A DNA stretch of 64,000 nt from Erpobdella octoculata (GCA_963978895.1 OZ022241.1:15930841-15994840); one strand, 5' to 3'; positions 1-46,515 are shown, numbered from the stretch's first letter. Program-made: numbers and translations. Notes: a model not told the origin generated them from the letters alone.

Positions 1-255
1 ATTTTATGCTCTGTGCCTAGCATTCAAAATCCTTGCAATAAAAATAATTATTTTAATTATTCAAGAAAATATATTTTTGAAAACAAATTTGCTATTATAG
101 CCGAAAACACATTTCTTGCGTATATATAATTAAAGAAAGATTCGTTAAAAATTATATTTAGCTTGAACTCTGCGACCTTTAAGCAATCTTGCTTGCAGAA
201 GACTCAGTCTCATCATGACTTTTACATTAGCACTATTCTTTCCTGGAGATAGAGT

Positions 256-363
256 GACATACATATGACATACTTTTACATTACAGTGACATACATATGA
301 CATACTTTTACATTACAGTGACATACATATGACATACTTTTACATTACAGTGACATACATATG
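256..363. repeat. 32-bp tandem repeat, about 3.4 copies
   Basis: Unit starts GACATACATATGACATAC and recurs at 256, 288, 320 and 352 with almost no divergence. Confidence 0.9.
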
Positions 364-826
364 ACCACCAACCACCACGTAAGAACAACATTGGTGTTCG
401 TCGATTGATGTTTACGCGGTCGTACGTTTGACCTGGAGATTGGTTGATGGTAATTGCAGATGCAGAAATCACTGGGAATTGTCATCCTCGTAATGTCGAA
501 TGGAGCAAGAACAAATTTCAAAATCTCCTAGATTGCAGTCCAAAATGATTCTTGTGATAATGCTTTTTTTTCTTGTCGAGTTGTCGATGATCAGTTATGC
601 TTCATTACAGAGACTTACTTCATTTTCCAACAGCAGGTTATGTGGTGGAAGTCTAAATGATTTTTGTTCGTGAAACAAGTGTGCTGGGACGTTAAGTGGA
701 TCGTCAGGGTTTCCTTAGAGATCTACAAGGGCGGGTCGGGCTGAGACTTCATTTTAGGATTATTTTAACGAACCGGAACGGGCCGTACCGAAATTAGTAC
801 GGGCCGAGCCGGGTCTAGAATTTTGG

Positions 827-923
827 CCTATGAAAAAACGAGAGAAAAAAGTTCATAAAAAACAGAGAAACAACATAAGAAACCCGTCTAAAAAATCGGG
901 CAACGTCTGGCAACCCAGCTAGT
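827..923 (+). mobile_element. Degenerate Helitron-like 3' end
   Basis: AAAATCGGGCAACGTCTGGCAACCCAGCTAGT near 890-923 is a decayed version of the hairpin plus CTAG terminus seen intact at 22440-22467. No 5' end was found. Confidence 0.5.
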
Positions 924-1264
924 ATATTTTTATTTTCTACGACGCTTCTTTTGTTTACTCTAATATTATTAAAATGATTATTTTTTATATTATCTGATAA
1001 ATTTTTCCATGAAATTATATTTTGAGCACCTTCGTGCCCCCCACTCCACATAATGGCGTCCATACAAGCAGATCATAGTAACCACATGATGTACTGTCTT
1101 GGTGGATATTTATTTGCGTTGGTATGACCATTCACAGAAGGATGAGGTTAAAGGTTAAGCTTGAAAGGGTCGGTAATATATTTATTATTTATATTCACAA
1201 ACTCACAAAAGCCCGAAATCATAAATACTCTGACTGAGGGAAGAAGAATGGATGCGATTAGGAC

Positions 1265-1425
1265 GTTCACCCCATACTTCCATACTTCCATACTTCCATA
1301 GTTCCATACTTCCATACTTCCATACTTTACAGTTTTACACTGCACAGCATACTTTACAGTTTTACACTGCACTTCATACTCTACAGTTTGACACTGCGCA
1401 GCATACTTTACAGTTTTACACTGCA
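1265..1425. repeat. ATACTTCC octamer array followed by a 27-28-bp repeat
   Basis: Octamers ATACTTCC at about 1275-1326 run into three to four copies of a unit containing TTTACAGTTTTACACTGCA. Confidence 0.85.
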
Positions 1426-3871
1426 GTCATAAAAACATCGAGTTTTGTCATTTTTGATCCTTACAATCTTCGCTATGGCAAAAGCGATGAAGGCTGAAAT
1501 ATCCTTAGAAGACATATTGCCATTATTTCAGTATTACAGTTTATTTATTTCTTAATCTCTTTACAACTTCATGAAATAAAGCATTTTTAAAATTTATTTT
1601 AGTCTGAAATAATCATAATTATGAATCTGTTTTTTTCTGCATTAAAAATTAATTCTGTTCAAAATTTTTATTTCAAAAAGAAAGCTGAGTTTATTGGTGT
1701 CTGATCGTACTTGGAGTATTAAGCGATTGTTTATGGGACATATGGTGACATGCGGTGATTTTAAATATAAGTGGTGGTGGTGATGATAACGATGATGATG
1801 ATGTATGCCGCATTGAATTGAAGGAATTCGATAAACTAATAGCCATAGTTTTTAATGAACTAACTAATCAACGATTATATATTTATATGCAGCAAAGATT
1901 TAATCGCTAAATTTTATTTCATTAAATCATTTCAATTATGTCTATATTATAAATTAGGCCGAAAAAAGCATATCTATATGATAGATTAATATATATGTAT
2001 ATTTATTTATTTATATACTTTGTATTTGTTTAGTAGGTTTGCCAAAAAATAAACATTTTTTAATGATTTTTTACTTTTTTGTTATTTTTTTATAAATGAA
2101 ATATAAAATAGAAATGATATCAGTGGTCTGCCATAATGACGATGTACGTGAACTGAATATCAAATTTTGTCCGTGGAAAAGCTGCTCACATACACTTTAG
2201 TAGACAAGCAGATAGGACAAACATTGGCGATTTCATCAAACAGTGTATAACAAAATAAATATTTTAATTCAAGATTATGTATATTAATATTTAACATCTT
2301 TCAATTGCTTTCCAAACTTTCTTGGTTTCTAAAGAGTCGAATGAAAGCATGAATCAGATCCATACGTTAGAATTTTTAAGCAAGCAAGAGGTGAATGGGC
2401 TTCTTTTAATGGTTTCAAGAGCACGTGATGACAGTGCCTTCGTCACGTTTTCCTGTAGGAGTAAGCATGAATGTCATGGTCGTTTCTCTTCCTTGTAATT
2501 ATTGGTGGTGCTGGCCGTAGTTTTTGTTTCTTTTTTCTACAAATTAATGTTTATTGTAGATTTCATAAGGATCTTGTTCATCATCATCATCACCATCTTC
2601 ATCTTCATCATCTTCTTCTTCTTCACCGTCATCGTCGTCGTCGTCATCACCATCATCACCATCATCATCATCGTCATCATCATGACCTACTTTCTATGCA
2701 ATGGCTGCTTGGAGCGTGCTTTTGCGTAACTTACTGTGAATAAGAATCGCAAAAGAAGTTCAATCAGAAAACACGTATTTCGGTTAAAAATTCCTTTTTT
2801 CTGTTTGTGCAAAAACTGCGTTAATGTGTCAAGTCTCATGTTAGTTTAATTACTTTAATGTGTTCAATGAGGTGGATGATCCTCGTCGTTGACATACCGA
2901 CTGGAAAACGACTGAAATCTTCTGGTCTCGTCTCTTCGGGCTCACCACTCGCTTAAATAAACACCAGGAAAAGGTCATTTATCGCTGCTGGTTCTGAATT
3001 GATTGCCCCCAAAGGTCACCTTCAAGTCTGAAATTTAAGATTTCAAAAAACACTTGAAATTCTCTTTAGTGGTGACTTTTAAAGCAACTAATTGTTTTAC
3101 GCCACTTTAAATTTTTTCAAACATTTTATTTATTTGTTTTAAATGCACTCATAATGTGCTTAATATAAGTTTCCAAAATTTTATGAAATTATTTGTTATA
3201 TTTACGATGCTGTCGATTATGATGATGACGATGTTGATGGTGATGATAATGAATACAAAAAGAGGATGATGCTAAAAAGGAGGTGGATATTTAAATAGTA
3301 CCATATAACTTGAATATAAAAAGTACATAGTAGCACCATAAGACACCTGAACACAAGGAGTAACATGCCCAGTAATTCTGCCGGCCATTTCGAACACTTT
3401 TCCGTGAACTCTGTCAATCGTCGGCCATGTTAGATTGAATTAAAGTTGAGGCAACAAATTGTTTATCTTTCCTGGCTGTCTGCTTGCATGAACGATCCTC
3501 GGGTGAACATTTTATTGAAGCTTCGTGCATCTCTTTTATCTATGTTTACAACTGTGTTGCTGCTTCTTTGGTTTCCGTGACTTTCGTTTCGAAAATGTGT
3601 TTCGATGTAGGAAGAACCACATGACAACAAAGCAAGTAGAGAAGTTTATGTATGTGTTTTTATTTTGTGTGTGTTTCTATGTTTTATGGTTGTGTCTTTG
3701 TGTGTGTGTGTGTTTGTGCATTTGAAGCAAGGCGTCGCTAAATACGAAATTGTGTCAAGGTGACAGCTTAATAAATGGTTTGTCATGATGAGTTTATGTC
3801 ACAGAGGTATGTCATGTCATTAATTCACTTCTTTTCTATGAAAACAATCCCGTTTCTTACTTTTTTGCAAC

Positions 3872-3915
<44 letters not shown>

Positions 3916-4396
3916 CCGCCATCATCATCAACAACAACATAGTTATTTTATTATTTGTAAACATTAGGAATGCAATTAAATTGTGTACGCTACAAAACTC
4001 GGAAGATTTGAAAACTTCTTTTCGAACAATAGTGTGTTTTTGAATTTAAAAATTAAAAATATATTTTTTTTGAACTAAAATGATAGTTTATGGTTGATCG
4101 GATTATAACAATAAGATTTCTTCGCGATCGTAAATCATTCGAAGTAAATCGTCACCATCATTATTAACATCATTATTAACATCATTATTAACGTCATATA
4201 CAATATATACAACTACAGTTGCAATGATGCAACTCACAACTATCATCATCACCATCATCACCATCATCACCTATATTAAGATAAAAGTAACATTATCTTC
4301 AAAATATATTAATTATAATTTTATTTCTCAAATTACTTTTCACTAAAAAAACAACATTAAAATTGAATGATGAGTTATCTCCTCTGCACATTACAG

Positions 4397-23620
<19,224 letters not shown>

Positions 23621-24120
23621 CGTCATTAAATGTCAATCGAAATAATCGTGAAGTTTATGCTCACAACAATCACTGCTTGTATTTATATTATTGAAGATAT
23701 ATAAGTAGTAAATGTCACACACATGTTTGTGACATCTAACACCACCATGTCACTCTACTTTTTTTTATTCTGTGAATGTTAATGTTCGGGAAGTAGATCA
23801 GTTGTATACAAACTGTTTAGTTTTAAATTGTGTATTCTCACTTCAGTATTAAACATGTTTACTTTTATTCTTGCTACAAATGGCGCTCATACCTCAGGTT
23901 TTCTTTATTAGACAAAATCAGGATCGATTTTTAATTGGTTTTTTTCGTTTTAAACTTTTATTTTGTTTTACTTCAGTTGAAATATTATTTGTTTTATTAA
24001 TTTTAAGAAAATCATTGGCTTTCTTTAATGATAAAGAAAATCACAATTTTTATCACAACCGATACAATCTTTAAAAATAAATATGCTTTAATCAAATGCA
24101 TTTTTAAAAATAAATCTTGC
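23621..24120 (+). other. Probable neogenin/DCC 3' UTR
   Basis: AT-rich non-coding sequence downstream of the TGA. AATAAA hexamers at about 24076 and 24109 are candidate poly(A) signals. The true end is not determined. Confidence 0.35.
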
Positions 24121-24414
24121 TTGCTTTTCTGCAAAAAATGTTAGTTCTGCAATCATTTATCTGGGATTTGGCACCAAAAGAACCGTTTGGTGTGAACCAA
24201 AAATTCAACGTTTTGACTTTTAAAAATTGTATTCCTAAAGCAGCTTTTTTCAGAACTTTGTTTAAGTCCCTTACTCAACTTTTATTTCCTTCTCTCCACA
24301 TCAGGACTTGGAACAAAACATAAGTTGTTTCCCTAATGCGACGTTCCATGGAGAGTGAAAATGAAAATCTTGGCAAAGTATTTCCTTTTCCCAGTTTCTT
24401 GAAAAAATACAGCA

Positions 24415-24585
24415 CAATTGTATACAAGATTAACATAGATAGCACAGTTGGATATATGACCAATATGGATAGCACAGTTGTGTACAAGACAATTCATAGA
24501 TAGCACAGTTATGTATATAAGACCAATATAGATAGTACAGTTGCATATAAGACCAACATAGATAGCACAGTTGTATATAAGTGTT
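24415..24585. repeat. About 36-bp tandem repeat
   Basis: Four to five copies built on CATAGATAGCACAGTTGTATA. Confidence 0.8.
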
Positions 24586-25094
24586 ACAGCATAAGTTCTT
24601 TTTTTTATAAATATCAAATAATTTTTTTTGATTAAAACTTTGTACAAGTTCTGGCTGCTTCTAAATTAGTTTCACCAGGTGATCCGAACTTCCATTGAAG
24701 TTTAATAATGATAACAAACACATAAATGTCCCAACTGTCATCCTCGTACGATATGATAGTACACGAAATTAGGTTACTTGTCTTGATGTCATAACAGCAT
24801 GTCTACGGTTTCATGGATTTCTTAATATAAGAAGTCCATGACTGTTTTTACACAAGACACTAGCACTGGAATCATTGCGTCATTTTGGACAAATGTTCAA
24901 TAAAAAGTTTTATTTGAACATTTGTTTTTTATTATTATAAAACGGTAACACGCAAGCACATTAATCCATCACATGATATAGAAATGCTAGATACGTTCAA
25001 ATGTAGGATTATTCAAACACCTTCTTTATCGCTCGTTAGACGTGGCATTAATAACTTAGAATAACATAATTGAAATATTTTTATTATAATTTTT

Positions 25095-25265
25095 TTATAA
25101 TAGTTTATAGTCCTTTACACCAGGTGTTTAAGACTGAAATGTCTGTATGTTGGAAGAACCTAAGTACTTCCTGTCGTGGATCATAATTTGATCCTTTTAA
25201 CTTTCCCCTCTACCTTTCTCCAGGCTTGGGACTGGCTTGCAAATGCAAGGCGGAGTTTAAATAAA
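25095..25265 (+). repeat. Dispersed repeat, copy 1 of 3
   Basis: Begins AGTCCTTTACACCAGGTGTTTAAGACTG and runs through CAGGCTTGGGACTGGCTTGC to GGCGGAGTT. An inverted copy is at 58840-58990 and a diverged direct copy at 63070-63230. Confidence 0.75.
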
Positions 25266-26154
25266 TGAAATATGGAAACGACCATATTTATACAAAACTG
25301 TAGAATTTAGGACACCCCCCCCCGACAGACCCTAGGACATTCCCCCTGTTCTAAGATTTTTCTTCCCTGATTTGACGTTGTCTCTGACAGATGAAAGAAA
25401 ATGAAATAATGTAGTAGTAAGGATATGTGGTTTTGCAATAGATTCTTGATTCTTCCATGTTAATGGCTGGGGCTGTCAAAAGCTTATAAAGAGAAAAATC
25501 GCGTAAAGCATTTTTGCGGAATGTTGGATGCCCTAGCTAACCTGCCGGTGAAAGAAGTGGCTAGTGGGAGGTTAACCCTAACGAAATAACTAGCAGGGGC
25601 GTAGCTAGGGGGGGGCGGGGGGGGGGGCGAGCTGCCCCAGGCGCCATCTTGGGGGGCGCCGAAGAGGAAGATACAGTATATTCATGCTAGACTAACTCTC
25701 TCTCAAAGTTTGCGTAAGATGCAAGAAAAACAGTAGTTTCCTTCCTTGCATCAGGATGTCGTCCACAGTCTAGTTGTATATCTGCTGCTTCAGTCCATTT
25801 AGTTGTTCTGCAGCATCAAACTTGTTAGGTTCTTAGGAAGGGAGAGAGCCATGTCACTCATGTGTTTCATTTCAAATCCACCAGCCACAATCTAGGCACA
25901 GATCTCCGGCTCAGGCAAGGTGGAACTTGGTGACCCCTTCATGCTCCAGCCACCAGTCATTTCACATCGTTGACGTAGAGCCAATGTTTTGAAAGCTGCT
26001 CTTGCTATCTAGAACGTCTGTGCCCTGTGCAGCACACCTCCTTTATGACATCAAGTTTATGACACACAGCCTAAGGACCATATTTAATTTCATCAGTGTG
26101 TGCATTTATTGACATTTATTTATTACATTTATTCTCACTGATACGCCTCTGATA

Positions 26155-26340
26155 ACTAGTGGGATGCTAACCCTAACGAAGTAACTAATGGGATGCTAAC
26201 CCTAACGAAGTAACTAATGGGATGCTAACCCTAACGAAGCAACTAGTTGGATGCTAATCCTAACGAAGTAACTAGTGGGATGCTAACCCTAGTCGCAACC
26301 ACAACCCTAACACCCTACTGCTAACCCTAACCCTTTTTTT
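26155..26340. repeat. 29-bp tandem repeat containing the telomere-like word CTAACCCTAAC
   Basis: Units of GTAACTAATGGGATGCTAAC plus CCTAACGAA, four copies or so, ending in a degenerate CTAACCCTAACCC stretch; a related piece is at 25565. Confidence 0.85.
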
Positions 26341-26404
26341 AATTAAGGCTGCACGCCAAATACTCTATTCAATTAATAATATTCGATTAAATATAAACAA
26401 TAAA

Positions 26405-26590
26405 TGTTGGTTGGTGGCGATGTGGTAAAGCTTTCGCTTGTTGGCCTAAAGGTCGGCGGTTCGAATCACACCGGCGTCACTAGTGTTCGTAGGGGATGTG
26501 GGGAGGCATGCACCACAAACAACTGCCTCTAAATGTTGTAGTGGATCTCACACAGACTTCTGTTTTCTGAACCACTCTAAACACCATGTT
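26405..26590 (+). mobile_element. tRNA-derived SINE, diverged
   Basis: RNA polymerase III A box TGGCGATGTGG at 26415-26425 and B box GGTTCGAATCA at 26458-26468. The body shares CTGCCTCTA with the SINE at 32015. The cloverleaf is not intact, so it is not scored as a tRNA. Confidence 0.6.
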
Positions 26591-28023
26591 AATTTTAATT
26601 TAATTTAAATCTTTTAAGAAAGTGTTTTCGTTCGTTAGAAAAACGTGAACTCTAACTCTACCCTGGGGGAAATGTCCTAACCCGGGGGGGGGGGGGGAGG
26701 AATGTCCGTTCTCCAGACTGTAAGACATGGGAAACCGTGTCTCCTCTGATACTTGAGCATTCTTTTAACCATATATATGAGTCTATTAAACAGAAAACAT
26801 TTGTAAGATGATGACTTTTAATAGCACAAATATAATTTGCACTTGTAAATCGAATAGAAATCATGACATGAGAACAAGTAAACAATTTCGTTGGTCGGTA
26901 ATAAAGCAGCCCTGATAATGATTATGGTCAACAATACGAATTGAAATAAATAGAATTAAAAGGAACAGCTGATAAGATCCTGATGTTCTGTTAACAAAGA
27001 GATATGTTTAGACTTGTATGCAGAAGTAAATGCGAACGTACAGAAAAAAATGTTTGTTGTTGTTAAGTTAAGATCAACTCACAAAATCTCTTACTTGCAG
27101 TCTTCCACAAAGGCAATGCTGGTAAACTCTTAAAGCGATACACCACCGAATACTAGTAAGATGAGTAACAACTGTGACAATTTGATTAAAGAGTATTTAA
27201 CCTGAGACTAAAATAATAATGAAAATAAAACAACTAATACTTATAGACATTGTTTTAAAAAATAGCAACTGCTCAGCTCGCTAAAACATTTCGATAAGTT
27301 CGACTGCAACCGATACGGATAATAATGGTGGTGGTCAGTTTGCTAGTCTGCATGGATATGTTTGCTTTTCAAGTTGATCAATGATTTATTTAAAGAAGGG
27401 TTTAGAAGAAATTTCTGATTGAAGTGTATGTTTCTGGAAGAAGACAAATTCAAAGGATAAAAAGAATTCTTTGAAACTATAAAAATCAATAATTAGAATC
27501 GCTTATTTTACGTTTGAAGTGTAAGAAATATGGGAGCATAAACCAAAATTGAAATTGAATAATTTATAGAACCTTCAGAATATGTATTCATATAAATAAA
27601 CAAAAATTGAAATTGAATAATTTATAAAACCTTCAGTATTTATATAAATAAAGTCGGATGTCTATCAAAATTTTCAAAAAAAGTTTATAAAATTGAATAT
27701 TGTGAGCATCCACTTGCGTTCATTACAAACGATACGAACACATGAGACCAAACAAACACATGGAAACCAACACACATCAGAATCTCCGTTCACATTAAAA
27801 CCAACGTAAAAAACAAATTAAATGAAGAGATTACACTGAAAACAACATGACAACTATACTTGCCTCCCAAAAAGATATTTTTTGCTTGGATGATGAAAAC
27901 TGAAAAAGTTTTCTTTAAATAAGGTTATCTAACTGCTTATCATGCTGAACTAAAAAGAATGAAATAATGATAAAACAGAAGAAAATATGGGAAAAGAAGA
28001 AAAATTAAGTAAATGAGTTACAA

Positions 28024-41274
<13,251 letters not shown>

Positions 41275-42370
41275 TTCTTTGTGTAAGCCCAATATACGAA
41301 TTTCAGCATTATCGTTAGAAGCAAAGCATCGATCGATATTTGTGTGAAAAATATCGGAGCATTTCGGGTATAATGAAAGTATGTAGTCAGTTGGAAATTC
41401 AGTAATAAGACGCATTAAAAATCAAGAGTACGTTATGTGAAATTTCCACTTTGCAAGAAGCTGTACGGCAGATGATTAAAATGGATGTAAATGGTGAGTA
41501 ATAAACATCCACACACAAGCAGAAGTGATGCACATGGTATATTAAACCGAAAAAAGTTTTGCAATGCAATTGTAATTCTCAAACATTAAACCTATCACTT
41601 ATAAAGGGAATAAAAAAATAGCTTTCAAATAACGTACAAGTTAGATTCATAGTCGATTCCGGCTTCAGGCAGGGCGGAAGGCAGGTCCAACAAACAGTCG
41701 ATTTTTTTTATCCAAACCAACTGCACTGTTTACGAAGAGAAAACAAAACATAACAACAACAGATAAAAGCAGGACAACAGCGGTTAGATGAGACAAAGCA
41801 TATCAAAGGTGTGATGAAGGGACATCAGCCGATAAAGCTTTGAATATTTTCTTTATGGTCGGGGGGTCGGGTATAGCTGCACTGGCTGATTTTTTTGCCC
41901 AACCCAACCCGTTGGCGACCTGGTGCGGCAAGTTTTATATGCACAAACTCTCCAACGCGGCTCGTCAGCAAAACTCGGCCTGGTCCATATAGTTCGTATT
42001 ATATGGCAGCCGCTTATTATAGTCATGGGAAGACCGCAAGAGATCAGCCCCGACGGTCCCCACAAACCGTTGCGGGTTCCCCCACGGAAGTTTTGTTTAA
42101 AAATTAAAAAAAAAATTTAGAAGCATAAAAAAGTACCCCCACCCCCGATCATTAATTTTTTTGGAAGGAAAAAGTATGAAAACGTTTACAAAATTAGCTA
42201 CGCCCTCCCCAGGTTTTATTGGAAGAAGAAAAGGTGTGAAAACTTTTGTCCACCACTTGCAGTGGCTTCTATCCCCCCCAAGTGGCCGGGCTCAATTCCC
42301 TCCCTAAGTAGCTAAGCCTCCCCCCTCCTCCAAGTTGCGACCGCCATTATTTTTAGTATTTCACCTTTTA

Positions 42371-43535
42371 TCTATATATATAAAAATGAATGTTTGTATT
42401 TATGTTAATGTCCTTTATGCATTGCTACACCATTCATCCGATCGTAATGAAATTTTCACACAACCTTGAGAGTCAATGAAAATCAAAACTAAAAAAAAAA
42501 TTTTTGAAATCCGTCACAAAATGAGTGGAGCGGAGCGGGTGAGCGAGCGGGAACTATATATATATATGTATGTGCGTATGTATGTGTGTATGTATGTATG
42601 TGTATGTGCATGTATGTGTGTCTGTGTGTGTGTTTATGTATGTACTAGCGGAGATACCCGGCGTTGCCCAGGTTTTTTGAGGTTTTTCTAATGTTTGTCT
42701 CTTTCTCTCCCGTTTCCTTTCCCACCTGCTTTCCCACTCCTGTTAGCTTTTCCGTTTTCGGTCGTTTTCCCACTGCCGGTCGCTTTCCCGCTCCCGGTCG
42801 CTTTCCCGCTCCCGGTCGTTTTCCCGTCCCGGTCGCTGCCCCGTTCCCGCTCACGTTTGCTCTCCCATTCCCGCTCACGCTTGCTTTTCTGTTCCCGCTC
42901 GCTGTCCGTTCCGGGTGCTTTCCCGTTTCTATAATAGACAAACTAACCCACAAACATTCATATATATATATATATAGTCTTAGCAAATCTATTTTGCGTT
43001 TTATAGGCTAACAGAAGTTATGAAAGAATGTAAAAGAGAAAATGAGCGGGAACGGAAACGGGAACGGGAGAGCTACCGTGACCGGGAATGGGAGAGCAAG
43101 CATGACCGGGAACGGGAGAGCAAGCGTGAGCGGGAACGGGAAAGCGACCGGAAACGGGAAAGCGACCGGGAACGGGAAAGCGACCGGGAACGGGAAAGCG
43201 ACCGAGAACGGGAAAGCGACCGGGAACGGGAAAGCGACCGGGAACGGGAAAGCGACCGGGAACGCGGAAAGCGACCGGGAACGCGGAAAGCGACCGGGAA
43301 CGCGGAAAGCGACTGGAATCGGGAGAGCAAGCTTGGAAGGAAACGCGAGCAAGAGAGAAAATCGATAACAGAACTTCTGAGCGGGAAAGCGACCGGGAGC
43401 TGGAAAACGACCGAGAGCGGAAATGCGACCGGGAACGCTACGAAAACGGGAAAGTGGAGAAGGGAACGGGAGCGAGAGAGACAAACATTAGAAAAACCTC
43501 TAAAAACCCCGGGCAACGCCGGGTAACCCCGCTAG
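42371..43535 (+). mobile_element. Composite non-autonomous Helitron-like element, copy 3
   Basis: TC at 42371-42372 after A, CTAG at 43532-43535 before T. The inner inverted element starts with its CTAG at about 42646 and ends near 42980. The 18-bp GGGAACGGGAAAGCGACC array is at about 43130-43265. Nearly identical to copy 1 across the composite join. Confidence 0.88.
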
Positions 43536-43694
43536 TATATATATATATATAGTTTGAGTTTTAACACACTTTTTTTCTTTCTATACACATTTTCCTCAAC
43601 AATTCGTCTAATTTCGGTATAATACCCAAACACAGAAAAACAACACACGTTAATATTGAAAAAATCATTTAAAACTATAAATCCAAATCTAAAT

Positions 43695-44327
43695 TTATTT
43701 AATTAAAAGTTTCTGTAGCGGTTTTGATGTTGCAGCAAATCTATCAATGATTTTATCTACAGGAATGTTTTCCAAAATGTCTTTTTCTGAGGCAAGTATT
43801 AATAATGAAGAGAACCAATCATCCAACATTGAGGTCCTTAACCGGTTCTTAATGAGTCGAACCCTGCTCATCGCTCTCTCGGCACTAGCGCTTGTAATTG
43901 CAAGCGACACATATATCTTGTACAAGATGTCCAATGCGGGAAATCCAGACAATTCCTGAAGCGCTCGAAGTGGTTTGACAAAACTTTGTTCGGCCCATTT
44001 TTTACAATTATTAACCTTGCTATCGGTTTCAATATCGTCACCTTCATCTTCATTTTCACTTTCATTCTGCATCGAACGTGTGCCGGACATCAGATCATTT
44101 ACGCATATAATCGTGTGTAGTTTTTGAAAGACTGGTCTAAACTCTGTTAATTCTCTTGCAACATTCATTGCATCCATCTCGTAAAAATTGCACAGTTTTT
44201 CAATATTTACACTTTGAATGTCTGACAGGCTTGATAGCAAAAAACGAGGTGTAAAAAACTGAACTTCGCGCAAAACATCAATGGACTTGTCAGTAACTTT
44301 ATATTTGATTTCCATATTCCTAAGCAA
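43695..44327 (-). pseudogene. hAT transposase C-terminal fragment
   Basis: 210 codons ending in the hAT dimerisation region: ITSASAERAMSRVRLIKNRL then SSLLILASEKDI. The Ala-Ser-Ala-Glu-Arg motif and following helix match ZMYM1-like domesticated and active hAT proteins. The N-terminal part is missing; a short frame at 44661-44873 with a C-x4-C...H-x4-H-like pattern (CCELACGN, EHCRKRH) may be its zinc-finger exon. Next to the 3' end of a Helitron-like copy. Confidence 0.75.
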
Positions 44328-45188
44328 AATAAAACGCTATTTGTACTGTAAAAGAAAACAATTTTAATGGTTATATAAACGTCCGGGAACGAACATTATC
44401 CGCGGACGTTCCCCGTGTGAACATTTGCAAAATATAATAAGAACTACTAGACTAAATTTTTAACTATTAACTATAATTATCAGTAAAAAATAGTTTTAAT
44501 GGAATTTCCGAGGTGGAAAATGTCCTACATTCAATACGGCTGTGTATGTATGTATGTATGTATATATGTTTGTGTAAATGCTAAAACTTTTCGTAACCCT
44601 GTAAGTTGGCGCAGAAATAGCAAAACCACAAAAATATGTGTTGATGTTTAAAAATCCATCTCAATTTTTCAAAATTATTTTTTTTACAATGATAAGGTAA
44701 GCTAACCTAGTACATTTGAAAGCGTGACGCTTTCGACAATGCTCCATCCTTTTATCAGATCGAACCAGGTTCCCACAGGCTAACTCGCAACAACGTAACT
44801 TAAACTTGAATTTTTCTCGCGGCATACTCTTTTCTTTAACAAAGTAAACAAATTGTGAACAAGAAGGAGTCAAAAAGAGTCAAGTTTATTTTATATAGCC
44901 GTCATCAGTCGTAGAACTTATCAGCATTCATGGGCTTCAGCATAAATTATGTTCCATGTCCATTCGGTTGCGGCTACATCGTGAAGCGTATTAGATGAGC
45001 TATATAAAAGATAAGATGGACATTAAATGTTAATTAACAAATCTCGAGTCAACGTTGAGAAGCCACACAACGGCTCACGACTCTCACGTCGTTTAGATAT
45101 ATTCTTTAGGTTCAATCGAAATTTCGAAATGGATGGATTTTTAAAATTTTTTCCTTACCCCCTTTTTTTTCTTCCCCCCCTGTTTTTT

Positions 45189-45210
45189 GCCGGGCGAAGC
45201 TGCGCCCGGC
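45189..45210. other. Perfect GC-rich hairpin
   Basis: GCCGGGCG, six-base loop AAGCTG, CGCCCGGC. It resembles Helitron terminator hairpins but no CTRR end follows at the expected spacing. Confidence 0.6.
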
Positions 45211-45562
45211 TGTATAAGGATAGAAGCCACTGACCACTTGCAAGTACTTGCTGAGTCCCCCAGAAAAATGTTGAGCCCCAGAAAAATTTGGCTGGTTACG
45301 CAGTTGTTGTATGCACGAGATCCCAGATATTGGCATATCTAGAAAGAAATCTAGCCATGGTTCCCTCCCATTATGCCTATAGACTATGGCAACTTCTCCA
45401 TCGTCAAAACCAAATTACAAAATTACAAAGGTCTGTGAAAAGCAAAACATGACACACTTTCAAGACGAGTAAGTACATTTTTAAAGAGTACAAAAAATCA
45501 CACATTTTTCTCGCGTCAGTAACCAAAGACTAGATATAAACAATTAGAGTTTAAAAATCTAG

Positions 45563-45737
45563 TGAGTGAGTGAGTGAGTGAGTGAGTGAGTGAGTGAGTG
45601 AGTGAGTGAGTGAGTGAGTGAGTGAGTGAGTGAGTGAGTGAGTGAGTGAGTGAGTGAGTGAGTGAGTGAGTGAGTGAGTGAGTGAGTGAGTGAGTGAGTG
45701 AGTGAGTGAGTGAGTGAGTGAGTGAGTGAGTGAGTGG
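45563..45737. repeat. (GAGT)n microsatellite
   Basis: About 44 pure tetranucleotide units. Confidence 0.98.
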
Positions 45738-46377
45738 GATAAGGTGTGAATTTAACCCGGCCCCCGCCAAAAAAACATGATTTGGGTCATTTACATCATA
45801 GGCTATATGACTTTTCCTTGGCTATCGTACGACGTTCCCCCACCCCACCCAGAAATTATTTATAACTGAGGAGGGTCGTATTTTATTTTCAGAAAAATGT
45901 CTTACAGATAAGACTAAACTGATCCTCTAAAAATGGCTGGTGGCCGGAGGAAAAATGTTGGTGCTCTTTAATTTATGGATGTAGAATATCAGTGATCAAT
46001 ATAAATCTTTATTGAAAAATTGGTGAGCCTAACATTTGGACTCCTTAAAGTCCACCCCCTACGATCGGGGAATTTATGGTATGGTAACCACGGCACTGTC
46101 ACCTCAAGATGATGTCATTCAAGTCATTCAAGTGGTTTGCTATTTTAAAACTTTTCGATAAGGCTGGAACTAGGTGTGCTGTTTCAGTACTTTTTGCTGT
46201 GCCCCACAACAAAGATTTCCGCAAGCTACAAGAACCCCGCAAAAACTCCCTGACACAAAACAAAAATACGAAAATTATACTCAAACTGTTAAAGGGACAA
46301 AATCTTGCTCCGTTACCGGACACATATTTGCCTCCACAAAAATGAAAGTATAGCGATTAAATTAAAATTTTGAAAGA

Positions 46378-46515
<138 letters not shown>

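Larger units (their letters stand above)
1..4396. other. No exon recognised; probably neogenin/DCC 5' intron or upstream sequence
   Basis: AT-rich DNA with short tandem repeats and CAT-triplet tracts (about 2577-2683 and 3871-3930). The missing first half of Ig1 and the signal peptide were looked for here and not found. A GC-rich piece at 720-820 contains GGGCCG-type words that recur at 55.9-56.2 kb. Confidence 0.5.
24121..28023. other. Intergenic between convergent neogenin/DCC and CNOT3
   Basis: No exon seen. Holds a 36-37-bp repeat (24415-24585), a dispersed-repeat copy (25095-25265), a hAT-like end CAGGGGCGTAGCTAGG at 25594, a telomere-like repeat (26155-26340), and a SINE (26405-26590). 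Confidence 0.6.
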
